Below are positions 51,593 to 60,117 of a stretch of 64,000 nucleotides of DNA, piece by piece. Source of the DNA: Nostocales cyanobacterium Centralia_MAG_434 (GTDB lineage Bacteria; Cyanobacteriota; Cyanobacteriia; Cyanobacteriales; Nostocaceae); the NCBI GenBank assembly GCA_021324415.1, contig JAJPJF010000153.1:1-64000 (forward strand). Direction: 5' to 3'. The position numbers and the translations under genes were made by a program. Position 1 is the stretch's first letter, and every line of letters begins with the position of its first letter. The notes under the pieces were generated by a model that worked only from the letters and a program-made list of their open reading frames with translations, was not told where the DNA came from and searched no databases.

Positions 51593-52282
51593 CTAAGCCA
51601 TGCTCAAATGTTCAGCTAAAATTCGATCAACTGCATCTCGACATCCAGTGGGAATTGGTAAATTCCACGATTGTCTGGAAAGGAGAAAGCTTGGTGGTTT
51701 CAACCCAATAGTCACGATGTTAGGCTTCACTTCATTCCATCGATAAGATGCGAGTTTTTCCCATTTTACCAATAAAAACATATAGCAGATACCATGCTCT
51801 CTCAACTCCAGGTTGCTCAATCCTGTTAATAGCAGATAGATGGCTAATGACCAATAGAGAACGACTTGTGACATAATTTCTGCTGTGTTGGTTGGATTTG
51901 GCAACTCTGTTGAAATTTGATAAATTGATGACCAAGTTTTTACAGCTGCCATCAGCACTTCAAGTACACCAAACCAAAAAATAAGTTTACTAATTGAGAG
52001 CCTTCCTGCATTAAGTAGTAACGCACCAGCCTTTTGCTTTCGCCAATTCCAGCTCAATAGCCATAAACCTATAAATATGGCAACCAAGAAATTAAAGCTA
52101 ATCCATCCATATTTGCCTAATGAATGTAGTCCTATTGCTAGCAAAAAGCTTAATGGTATTAACCATGTAATACGACGCAGGTTTCTTTGAGCGATTTCTG
52201 GACCAAGTGTACGACTTGAAATTGTGTATCCAATTCCTATCATCACAATTGCAATCAAAACTGCAAAAAAGAACCCAAACAT
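51593..52282 (-). CDS. Membrane protein, DUF5673-like
   Basis: 229 aa. Four or five membrane helices in the first 150 residues (about 3-20, 38-55, 60-80, 95-115 and 135-155). The cytosolic C-terminal part with LELREHGICYMFLLVKWEKLASYRWNEV fits the DUF5673 family, in which an 'LR..GI....W..I..Y.W' pattern is conserved. Function unknown. Confidence 0.65.
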   Translation of the reverse strand: MFGFFFAVLIAIVMIGIGYTISSRTLGPEIAQRNLRRITWLIPLSFLLAIGLHSLGKYGWISFNFLVAIFIGLWLLSWNWRKQKAGALLLNAGRLSISKLIFWFGVLEVLMAAVKTWSSIYQISTELPNPTNTAEIMSQVVLYWSLAIYLLLTGLSNLELREHGICYMFLLVKWEKLASYRWNEVKPNIVTIGLKPPSFLLSRQSWNLPIPTGCRDAVDRILAEHLSMA

Positions 52283-52489
52283 CTCTAACTCCCTGTATTT
52301 AAAGTTACGTGTAGATTACTCCCCTGAACGATCAGGGCATGCTTGGAAATGAATATCTATTATTTTTGATATACGAGTCAATTCTGTTTAGATATGCAGT
52401 AACAAAGGTTTATTTTTGGCAAAATCTTCCACTATTTGATGGAAGTAGTATTAGATAAGCTTCATTTATTGGACAATAGGCGATAATTT

Positions 52490-52538
52490 GGTGGACCACT
52501 AATGCCGTACACATAGTTGTCAGCGTTAGTGGTTCACC
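52490..52538. repeat. Imperfect inverted repeat upstream of 52566 gene
   Basis: 16-bp arms matching at 14 positions (GGTGGACCACTAATGC / GCGTTAGTGGTTCACC), with a 17-base loop, ending 27 bp before the start codon. It could be an operator or an mRNA hairpin. Confidence 0.55.
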
Positions 52539-52565
52539 AGCGATATCCTTTGTAGAGGTGATGGT

Positions 52566-53171
52566 GTGAGTACATTTTTATCTAGCGTCGCTGTACTGCT
52601 GTCAACTTTGGCTTTGGTATGCAGTGGCTATACGACTTACCAACTGTTTGCACTGCAAAAAACGCTGAATACGACTCCTGCAGGAAGTGGTGATGCGATC
52701 GCTCCCAAACAAACAGTGTCTAGTCCAGCAATGACTACGTCTTCTGTCCCGGACATATCACCAACCCTGGCTTCCTCACATGCGGCAATTCAACCAGGTG
52801 AATTTTTACAGCCAGCTTTTGGCAAGAAAGCCCAAGTGGAGTTGCTTGCTGCAAAGCGCATCAAAGATCCACAAACAGGCAACCATGATGTGGTAGCTTT
52901 ACAGATGCGTATCCGTCGCTTTGCGCCGAATGGAGTTGATCCGAGTGAATCTATCGAGGTTTTCAACACAATAGCTCGTAATCCTGACACTAGCGAAACT
53001 TATAAAGGAGTTAGCTCTGAGCGTTCAACAGGAAAGGTTTCTCTATTTTCACTGCGTCCTCAAGCTTCGGCGGATGCTTATGTCTGGTTAAGGGTGCCTG
53101 AAGATGTTCAAACCATAGATATATTTGTGCCAGATACTGCAGCTTTCAAGGGAGTGCCGATTTCTAGTTAA
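52566..53171 (+). CDS. Membrane-anchored hypothetical protein
   Basis: 201 aa from GTG. One N-terminal membrane anchor (about 5-30), a Ser/Thr/Pro-rich linker (about 35-75), then a domain of about 120 residues with beta strands (KAQVELLAAKRIKDPQTGNHDVVALQMRIRRF ... VPEDVQTIDIFVP) that resembles DUF4352-like immunoglobulin folds. Extracytoplasmic location is likely. Function unknown; a strong inverted repeat closes its transcript. Confidence 0.7.
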   Translation: MSTFLSSVAVLLSTLALVCSGYTTYQLFALQKTLNTTPAGSGDAIAPKQTVSSPAMTTSSVPDISPTLASSHAAIQPGEFLQPAFGKKAQVELLAAKRIKDPQTGNHDVVALQMRIRRFAPNGVDPSESIEVFNTIARNPDTSETYKGVSSERSTGKVSLFSLRPQASADAYVWLRVPEDVQTIDIFVPDTAAFKGVPISS

Positions 53172-53185
53172 GAGTCCATTGTTAA

Positions 53186-53228
53186 GTTTGTAGTTGCGCT
53201 AAGCGCAGAACACAGCGCAACTACAAAC
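53186..53228. terminator. Long inverted repeat between converging genes
   Basis: Perfect 15-bp arms GTTTGTAGTTGCGCT / AGCGCAACTACAAAC around a 13-base loop. Placed between the 52566 gene and ilvB, which converge. It probably acts as a bidirectional terminator or an RNA-protecting hairpin, though it has no T-tract. Confidence 0.6.
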
Positions 53229-53234
53229 TAACTG

Positions 53235-55115
53235 TTACAGCTTAGTCCCACACTCAGGACAGAAACTGTAAGTTGGTGGATTTTTTGCACTACAGTTGCT
53301 GCAATAAACAGGATCTGGTTTGTCTTGTTTGAGCTGACGTGGCAAGCCAAGCATTTGTGCATTGCTCTTACCAGGAGCCACCATTGGGTAACAGTTCTCG
53401 TCTCTAGTTACACGAACATCCAAGACGACTGGACCTTGATGCGCTAACATTTCAGCGATCGCATCTTTTAGCTGAGCGCGATCGTGGATCACCATGCCTT
53501 TGATCCCATAAGCTTTTCCCAGCAACTCAATATCTGGCATCCCTACTTCCATATTGGAGCAGGAGTAGCGCTCACCGTAAAAGGCTTGTTGCCACTGGCG
53601 CACCATTCCCTGCCAACCATTATTGAGAATCACTGTCTTGACATTTATTCCATACTGTGCAAGGGTTCCAAGTTCCTGTAAATTCATTTGGAAACTTGCA
53701 TCACCACTGATACAGATCACCTCTTCTTCAGGAAACGCCACTTTCGCGCCCATTGCGGCTGGCACCCCAAAACCCATCGTTCCCAAACCAGCACTAGAAA
53801 TCCAGCGGCGGGGACCATTCTTAAGGAATTGTGCTGCCCACATTTGATGTTGACCGACATCTGTGGTGTAGAAAGCATTGGGTGCTTGGCGATTAACTTC
53901 TACAACCACCTCTTGTGGCGAGATGCTGTCAGGATATTGCGGGACTTCCAGAGGATATTCTTCCTTCCAACGGTTGATCAGGTTGAGCCACTCTTGGGTT
54001 TGATGAGGTGTGCTGGGTGTACCTGTTTGTTTGCACCGACGCAACAAATCAATCAATACGTTCCTGACATCACCAACAATTGGTACATCTGGAATACGGT
54101 TTTTGCCAACTTCGGCTGGATCAATATCGATGTGAATGACTTTAGCGCGGCTAGCAAATTCATCCAACTTGCCAGTGACGCGGTCATCAAATCTTGCACC
54201 CACACAAATTAACAAGTCACAATCGGTGACGGCAAAGTTAGCGTAGGCGGTACCATGCATCCCCAGCATTCCTAAAGCGAGGGGATGGTGTTCATCAAAC
54301 GCACCGATACCCATCAGGGTTGTTGTCACGGGAATATGGAAAGTTTCTGCTAACTGCTTCAGTTCCTGATGAGCACCAGATGCGATCGCACCTCCACCAA
54401 TGTACAGCAATGGTCGTCGGCTTTCACGAATCAACTTGAGTGCTGCACTGATTTGCCGTGGATTCCCCTTAACGGTGGGACGATATCCCGGTAACCTCAC
54501 CGAACCTGGTTCTACTGGTAAATAATCAAACTCTTCTAATGCCACATCCTTGGGCACATCAATCAAAACTGGTCCAGGACGCCCGGTACTAGCAATATGG
54601 AACGCTTCAGCCACAATTCGCGCCATATCTCTAGGATCACGCACTACGTAGGAGTGCTTAACAATTGGTAGCGTAATCCCAAATATATCGGTTTCTTGGA
54701 ACGCATCTGTACCGATTGATTTACGATTGACCTGTCCTGTGACAACAATCAACGGAATTGAGTCCATGTGGGCAGTGGCAATACCTGTCACCAAGTTAGT
54801 TGCCCCAGGACCAGAAGTTCCAAAGCACACTCCTACTTTACCTGTAGCACGAGCATAACCATCAGCGGCATGTGCTGCACCTTGTTCATGTCTCACCAGG
54901 ATGTGCTTAATGCTGCCACCACCAGCCTCTACCTTATAAAGGTCATCATAAATTGGTAGAATCGCACCGCCTGGATAACCAAAAATATACTCAACGCCGT
55001 GACGGCTGAGGCTGTCAAGCAAGGCAAAACCACCAGATACACGTCTTGCTTTCACAACAGCTGGCGATACAGAGACATGGGACTGAGTGTTATTTTCGGT
55101 TTGTGGAGAACTCAT
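53235..55115 (-). CDS. ilvB: Acetolactate synthase large subunit with C-terminal zinc ribbon
   Basis: 626 aa from MSSPQTEN (an in-frame start at 55157 would add 14). TPP enzyme: [13 protein letters not shown], catalytic Glu in [17 protein letters not shown], and the TPP-Mg motif [29 protein letters not shown]. First step of branched-chain amino acid synthesis. After the normal end, a 25-residue extension carries two Cys pairs (CSNC and CPEC), i.e. a rubredoxin-like zinc ribbon not found in E. coli IlvB. The regulatory small subunit gene is not in this window. Confidence 0.95.
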   Translation of the reverse strand: MSSPQTENNTQSHVSVSPAVVKARRVSGGFALLDSLSRHGVEYIFGYPGGAILPIYDDLYKVEAGGGSIKHILVRHEQGAAHAADGYARATGKVGVCFGTSGPGATNLVTGIATAHMDSIPLIVVTGQVNRKSIGTDAFQETDIFGITLPIVKHSYVVRDPRDMARIVAEAFHIASTGRPGPVLIDVPKDVALEEFDYLPVEPGSVRLPGYRPTVKGNPRQISAALKLIRESRRPLLYIGGGAIASGAHQELKQLAETFHIPVTTTLMGIGAFDEHHPLALGMLGMHGTAYANFAVTDCDLLICVGARFDDRVTGKLDEFASRAKVIHIDIDPAEVGKNRIPDVPIVGDVRNVLIDLLRRCKQTGTPSTPHQTQEWLNLINRWKEEYPLEVPQYPDSISPQEVVVEVNRQAPNAFYTTDVGQHQMWAAQFLKNGPRRWISSAGLGTMGFGVPAAMGAKVAFPEEEVICISGDASFQMNLQELGTLAQYGINVKTVILNNGWQGMVRQWQQAFYGERYSCSNMEVGMPDIELLGKAYGIKGMVIHDRAQLKDAIAEMLAHQGPVVLDVRVTRDENCYPMVAPGKSNAQMLGLPRQLKQDKPDPVYCSNCSAKNPPTYSFCPECGTKL

Positions 55116-55313
55116 TTGGATCTGCAAATCTTCTCCAGAGACACTTGGTGGACGCACAGTCTAACCTCACGCAGTAGCTAAATTTTGTATTCTACAATTT
55201 GATTTTGTAGTCAATCTCTCATTTTAATTGACAATTTGCACTAAATATTGAGATTGTTTTTTAATATTTTTTTAAGTGCAGAATTAGATCTTAACGCAAT
55301 GGGTCTAGGTTGT

Positions 55314-56576
55314 TCAACGAATCGGATCGTGTGTCACACGGCAGGTATTTCGCCACGCCCAAACACCAATAGCAGCAACAACAACACTCATCCCCACAAG
55401 CACAGTTCGTAAACCCAGGATGTCGGTAACTGGACCAGTGATTGCCAGTGGAACTGAAAGAGCAATATTGACAGCATGATTTTGAAAGCCAAACACTTTA
55501 CCAAGCATCGTGGATGGAGTTTGTTGTTGAATTAACGTCTGCATTGGCACCCCAATAAAGGAAGCACCCATACCCAAAACAGCACAAAGTCCCAAAGCCA
55601 CACCCAATTTATGGGTAAAACTGAAGACTGCTAATACCAGCGCCATCATCAGAAAGCCAATTAACGGTAAGGGTTTGCGATAAAATCTCGCACCCCAATG
55701 ACCTAAAATCGCAGCACCTAGTACCATACCCACACCTGCAGCCGCTAGGAAAAAGCCAAATTGTTTCTCTTTTAAACCAAATTCTGCTGCTAATCGAATT
55801 GCCAATACTGTTAATGCTGCAAATACACAATACAAAGTCACGATTTGCAGCATAGCATTCAACACCAAACGCTTGTTCTGGAGATAGAGCAAACCCTCTT
55901 TAAAGTCCACCCAAGGATGAATGCGGTTTTTCAGTTCTCCTTTATGTTTGTGTTCTCTAAAATTAATCAATTGTATACTTACGCTAGATAGCAAATACAA
56001 TGCCCCAACGACAACTTCTTGACCGTAGTCTTCTCCGATCCAAGCCTTAGCCAAACTCAATATCGGCTCCCCGACTGCAAAGCCAACAATGAGAGATCCC
56101 ATCATCGTGCTGCTAAACAGTGCATTTGCTGCTAGTAAATTAGCTCGCTTCACTAAAAGAGGGATAGTAGCTTGTTCAGCTGGCGCAAAAAACTGCGTGA
56201 CGGTAGAGACGTTAAAAGTGAGTAGCAATAGAATCAAGAACTGACGTGGAAGAAAGGGAACAAGTAGTGTCAATACACCACGTAAGACCCCTGAACCAAC
56301 CATAATTAGCTTTTTTGAAAAGAGATCGACAAAGATCCCTCCAGCTGAGCCAAATAAAATTGCTGGGATCGTAAACACCACCATCAAAATTGAGTATTTG
56401 GAGTTTTCTGCTAACCCAGCAGGGGTTGAGTAATTCTCTAACAAAGCAATAATTAAAACGAAGAAGACCTTATCTGCTAACTGGGACACGACTTGCCCAA
56501 TCCACAGGAACATGAAATTACGATTTGTTAGCAGGGCGCTAAACCCATTATTAGCAGTAGGTTCATTGGGAAGCAT
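55314..56576 (-). CDS. MFS transporter (DHA3-like)
   Basis: 420 aa with about twelve membrane helices. Starts NRNFMFLWIGQVVSQLADKVFFVLIIALL, as in DHA3-type drug or macrolide exporters, with motif A-like loop FVDLFSKKLIM near residue 85. The substrate is unknown. Twelve bp downstream of the 56589 gene on the same strand, so a two-gene operon is likely. Confidence 0.88.
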   Translation of the reverse strand: MLPNEPTANNGFSALLTNRNFMFLWIGQVVSQLADKVFFVLIIALLENYSTPAGLAENSKYSILMVVFTIPAILFGSAGGIFVDLFSKKLIMVGSGVLRGVLTLLVPFLPRQFLILLLLTFNVSTVTQFFAPAEQATIPLLVKRANLLAANALFSSTMMGSLIVGFAVGEPILSLAKAWIGEDYGQEVVVGALYLLSSVSIQLINFREHKHKGELKNRIHPWVDFKEGLLYLQNKRLVLNAMLQIVTLYCVFAALTVLAIRLAAEFGLKEKQFGFFLAAAGVGMVLGAAILGHWGARFYRKPLPLIGFLMMALVLAVFSFTHKLGVALGLCAVLGMGASFIGVPMQTLIQQQTPSTMLGKVFGFQNHAVNIALSVPLAITGPVTDILGLRTVLVGMSVVVAAIGVWAWRNTCRVTHDPIR

Positions 56577-56588
56577 CAGAAGTCCGGA

Positions 56589-57161
56589 TTAATTTTCTTC
56601 GTAGCGCTTTACAAGTATATGTACAAATTCTGCAGCCGTCAGTTGCAGCTTTTTGTGTGATTGCTCACTATCTGCACCTACACACCAGCCTTGCACGTTT
56701 TGGGGCGATCGCCACATTTCTAAATGCTCAACAGATGGGTCTGCGTAAAAGTCATTTTGCTCTCTACCAAACAAGGATGAACTCCAGTGAGTGAAATAAT
56801 CATGGCTCATGCGATGGATAGGGAAATTGCCCAATAATGGAACACCCCATCCATCTATAGCAATAAAAGCTTTAACCTGCCCTCCGAATATTTGCCATAT
56901 GTGAGCAGCAGCTATTGCCCCTACGACACCCGCACTAAAGCTAATAAATAAGACTGGCTGATGATTCCAGTCCCCCAAGTTTTGGTATAAAAAGTTTACA
57001 ATATGAAATCCAGATAAAGGTAAAAGACCTTCATCTGGAACAATAAGTATATTTTTCGAGTTTAGACGAGGGTATTTATCAGTAACTGGCCTTAGCAAGC
57101 TGGAGACAAACCTGTCAGTCAAGCCTGGTTCGTGAATTCCAGGGCAAATAACTATACTCAT
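56589..57161 (-). CDS. Alpha/beta-hydrolase-like small protein
   Basis: 190 aa. SIVICPGIHEPGLTDRF suggests the oxyanion-side loop (PGIHEPG), and VLFISFSAGVVGAIAAA resembles a nucleophile elbow (Ser-Phe-Ser-Ala-Gly) of alpha/beta hydrolases. A possible Asp follows in FIAIDGWGVPL and a His near the end. Smaller than typical hydrolases. Function unknown. Twelve bp upstream of the MFS gene. Confidence 0.65.
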   Translation of the reverse strand: MSIVICPGIHEPGLTDRFVSSLLRPVTDKYPRLNSKNILIVPDEGLLPLSGFHIVNFLYQNLGDWNHQPVLFISFSAGVVGAIAAAHIWQIFGGQVKAFIAIDGWGVPLLGNFPIHRMSHDYFTHWSSSLFGREQNDFYADPSVEHLEMWRSPQNVQGWCVGADSEQSHKKLQLTAAEFVHILVKRYEEN

Positions 57162-57583
57162 GTGTCTATAAATCTAGCACTCCTTATATTACCTCTGTTT
57201 TTCCAAAAAAGCAGGGGAGGACAAGGAGGACAAGGAGGACAAGGGGGACAAGGAGGACAAGGAGGACAAGGAGCAGAAGAGGGGAATACTCCATACTATG
57301 CTCTATGCCTCATGCCCGATTTTCCAGTGAGATATTTGTTATATATTAAGTATTATTTAAGCTTTAAGTATACGCATATTATATAGCACAAATTAGAAGG
57401 TTAACTGCCTGTTTTGTATGCTATGCATATAACAGTCTTGATTAAATAAAGCGTTTGGCTGCTCTGGATTTTTTGTTATCCCATCCGGGGGGATAGGATA
57501 ATAATTTACTAGAATGTACTAGTGAGAAAAACAACAAGGCTAGACCTGAGCTTCTCCACGTTCGTTGTATAGAGGAACTTATT
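57162..57583. other. Intergenic region with 9-bp tandem repeat
   Basis: 422 bp. Apart from the repeat at 57219-57272 there is AT-rich DNA and the promoter/leader of the ferrochelatase-like gene, with AGAGGA 8 bp before its GTG start. The open frame across the repeat gives only GGQ-type low-complexity residues and is not a gene. Confidence 0.6.
57219..57272. repeat. 9-bp short tandem repeat (GGACAAGGA)6
   Basis: Six consecutive units of GGACAAGGR, the same family as 729-764 and 50017-50034 in reverse complement. No spacers, so this is not a CRISPR array. Confidence 0.92.
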
Positions 57584-58708
57584 GTGGTTGCAACGCCCGA
57601 AAAACTACAAAACACTCAAGAAACCCTATCAAGCCGTCATAGAGTAGCCGTATTACTGATGGGCTATGGTGAAGTCGAAAGTTACGAAGATTTTGCAAAC
57701 TATAACGAACAGGCCTTAAATCTACTGACAGCAAAATTTGCACCAGTCCCAACCTGGATTTATCCTCCTCTAGCACGCCTATTGGCTTTGTTTGATCGTC
57801 ATGAGTGGGGACATCAGCACCATGATTTTATCTCCCCACACAACGCTATCTTTGAAAAGCAACGTGCTGGTATTGAACAACAACTGCAAGCAAAGTGGGG
57901 TGAGGGAGTCAAAGTCTTCAAAGCCTTCAATTTCTGTGCTCCTTTTCTTCCGCATCAAGTCCTTGCAGAAATTAAAAATCAAGGCTTTGATAAACTACTT
58001 ATTTATCCCTTGCTGGTCGTAGATTCTATATTCACCAGTGGCATTGCGCTTGAGCAGGTCAACAAAGCTTTATCTCAGTTAGCTGATGAGAATGAACATT
58101 GGGTAAAAGGACTGCGCTACATTCCATCTTTCTATAATGAGCCAAAATATATCGATTTGATGGCGCATCTAGTCGAAGAAAAAATCACGTCTGAGCTAGC
58201 TGCTGCTTACTTGCCTTCTGAGATTGGCATTGTGCTGATGAATCATGGTTGTCCACACAAAGCCAAAGGATTCACCTCGGGGATTACAGAAAGTCAAGCG
58301 TTGTACGATTTGATCCGTGAGCAGTTGATCAACCGCTACCCCTTAATTTCCATTGGCTGGCTGAACCATGACACACCCTTAATCGAATGGACACAGCCTA
58401 ACGTAGAACAAGCATCCAACAACCTAATTCAATTGGGTGCTAAGGTAGTTATGTTTATGCCAATCGGGTTTGCAACAGAAAATCACGAAACGCTGTTGGA
58501 TGTGCACCATATCATTCATGCTTTAGAGAAAAAGCATCCTGGTGTAAATTATGTGCAAATGCCTTGCGTAAACGACTATCCTCAGTTTTTGGAGATTGCA
58601 GCAGAATGGGCAAATGCTCACATTGCAGAGCTTTTGTCTGAAGAGTCTGTGGCAGTTGACCCTCAGTTAGCTGTTGGGCATAATCATCATCACCATCATC
58701 ACCATTAA
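57584..58708 (+). CDS. Ferrochelatase-like protein with poly-His tail
   Basis: 374 aa from GTG. Divergent HemH/chelatase-fold protein: VAVLLMGYGEVESYEDF at the N-terminus, DKLLIYPLLVVDSIFTSG, IVLMNHGCPHKAKGF, and VVMFMPIGFATENHETLLDVHHI, which aligns with the ferrochelatase segment containing the active-site His/Glu (FxxxHxET). The protein ends GHNHHHHHHH, a natural run of seven His that could store or deliver metal. True HemH is better conserved, so this may be a paralogous chelatase. The GAGACGTTGCA palindrome follows the stop by 8 bp. Confidence 0.75.
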   Translation: MVATPEKLQNTQETLSSRHRVAVLLMGYGEVESYEDFANYNEQALNLLTAKFAPVPTWIYPPLARLLALFDRHEWGHQHHDFISPHNAIFEKQRAGIEQQLQAKWGEGVKVFKAFNFCAPFLPHQVLAEIKNQGFDKLLIYPLLVVDSIFTSGIALEQVNKALSQLADENEHWVKGLRYIPSFYNEPKYIDLMAHLVEEKITSELAAAYLPSEIGIVLMNHGCPHKAKGFTSGITESQALYDLIREQLINRYPLISIGWLNHDTPLIEWTQPNVEQASNNLIQLGAKVVMFMPIGFATENHETLLDVHHIIHALEKKHPGVNYVQMPCVNDYPQFLEIAAEWANAHIAELLSEESVAVDPQLAVGHNHHHHHHH

Positions 58709-58715
58709 TTCTGTG

Positions 58716-58738
58716 GAGACGTTGCATTGCAACGTCTC
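58716..58738. repeat. Dispersed palindromic repeat, copy 2
   Basis: 11-bp arms GAGACGTTGCA around one base, same core as 13124-13154, directly after the ferrochelatase-like gene. May act as terminator between converging genes (the next gene is on the other strand). Confidence 0.85.
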
Positions 58739-58757
58739 TAGACGCAAAATAGCTTTT

Positions 58758-60101
58758 TCAGTTGACCTGGGTTGTACGAGACATAGCAGCACTCCAAGTC
58801 TGCACGACACGACCTTGAAGCTGCTGTTGTAACCAAGGTGTATTACTAGATAATGTATGAAGATTTTGCTTCTCGGCCGTCCAGGGTTGCTGGGGATCAA
58901 ATAGAACCATCTCTGCTCTTGCACCTGGTGTGATCGCACTTATCCCCTGATTTAAACACGCTGCTGGACGGTTACTCAAAGCCCGCCACAATTCCAAAGG
59001 TGTAAATTCATCTGTTTCTACCAGATGCTGCCACAATAACGGCAGTGCTAACTCAAAACCTATCACCCCTGGTGGAGCCTCCGCAAAGGCTACGGTTTTT
59101 TCTTCATAAGTGTATGGAGTGTGGTCAACAGCGATCGCATCAATAACTCCTGTTCGCACTGCTCGTCGCAACACAGCCAAATCACCGGGATTACATAAAG
59201 GTGGTTCTAGACGCAAGTTTGGATCATAGCTTTTAATGGCTTTTGTATCAAGCAAAAGATGCATCCAAGTTGTGCTAGCAGTGATAGGCAAACCAGAGTC
59301 TTTTGCAGATGCTATCAGTTCGACACTACGAGCGGTAGAGACGCGCATGATATGTACTGGTGTGCCAACAGTAGCAACCAATTCCAACAAACTAGCAATA
59401 GCAGAGGTTTCTGAGAAGGAGGGATTACCTGGCAATCCAAAGCGAATAGAGTCTGGTCCTTCACGCATGACCCCATTTGCCATGAGCTGACGATTACAAC
59501 ACCAAAATGCCAATGGTTTTCCCCAAGGCTGGGTATATTCTAGCACCCGCCGTACCAACCCCAAATTTTCCCAAAGTTGAGTATCAGCAAAACCAATGAC
59601 TCCAGCCGCTGCCAAATCTGACAATTCCGTCATTTGCTTTCCTGCATTATCTAGGGTGAGTGCACCCCAAATATTGAGGAGGGGAGGGGGGGAAGGTGAG
59701 GGAGATGAGGGAGACAAATATATCTCGCTCATCTTTTCACTTTGCTTAAGCAACTGTGTGACTACAGCAGGGTTATCGATGGGTGGGGATGTATCAGGTA
59801 AGATAGTGATGCGCGTAAAGCCGCCAGCAGCTGCTGCTTGCAACAGGGATGAGAGTGTTTCTCGTTCTTCCAAGCCTGGTTCACCAGAGTGGCTATACAA
59901 ATCCACTAAACCAGGTCCCAAAACCAAATCACGACAATCTCTTATTTGCGTGTCATGTGGTACATCAGAAATGCTACTGGCAACCGACCTAATAATGTTA
60001 TCAGTAATCAATACATCAGCAATTTGGTCAGTTTCTAAAACTGGGTCAATAACCCGTACTTGTTGTAACAGTTGACTTGTCATATGGTCTGGTGTTGCCA
60101 T
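58758..60101 (-). CDS. pyrC: Dihydroorotase homologue with missing metal ligands
   Basis: 447 aa amidohydrolase-fold protein close to type I dihydroorotase. The usual DxHxH is D67-L-Y69-S-H71, the metal His of the 'HxED' region is W200, and the HVS-type His is R253; Asp326 (VDHTPY) remains. A Ser/Pro insertion (about 131-140) is encoded by a repeat-like GGGAG-rich tract near 59682-59722. These losses suggest that it does not catalyse the reaction itself and may be a structural partner of aspartate transcarbamoylase (pDHO), or it acts on a different substrate. The gene symbol follows cyanobacterial annotation practice and is tentative. Confidence 0.85.
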   Translation of the reverse strand: MATPDHMTSQLLQQVRVIDPVLETDQIADVLITDNIIRSVASSISDVPHDTQIRDCRDLVLGPGLVDLYSHSGEPGLEERETLSSLLQAAAAGGFTRITILPDTSPPIDNPAVVTQLLKQSEKMSEIYLSPSSPSPSPPPLLNIWGALTLDNAGKQMTELSDLAAAGVIGFADTQLWENLGLVRRVLEYTQPWGKPLAFWCCNRQLMANGVMREGPDSIRFGLPGNPSFSETSAIASLLELVATVGTPVHIMRVSTARSVELIASAKDSGLPITASTTWMHLLLDTKAIKSYDPNLRLEPPLCNPGDLAVLRRAVRTGVIDAIAVDHTPYTYEEKTVAFAEAPPGVIGFELALPLLWQHLVETDEFTPLELWRALSNRPAACLNQGISAITPGARAEMVLFDPQQPWTAEKQNLHTLSSNTPWLQQQLQGRVVQTWSAAMSRTTQVN

Positions 60102-60117
60102 TCATCACGCATAACTT

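Noticed and set aside
53688-54212. 174-codon frame antisense to ilvB
   Set aside because: Entirely within ilvB and lacking any domain; Cys/Trp/His-rich shadow.
57219-57272. Possible CRISPR array
   Set aside because: Units of 9 bp follow each other without spacers; no cas genes in the window.
57132-57386. Open frame with (GGQ)n repeats
   Set aside because: The frame is created by the 9-bp tandem repeat; the rest lacks protein-like composition.
59596-60075. 159-codon frame antisense to the dihydroorotase-like gene
   Set aside because: Shadow of a well-supported gene with no recognisable domain.
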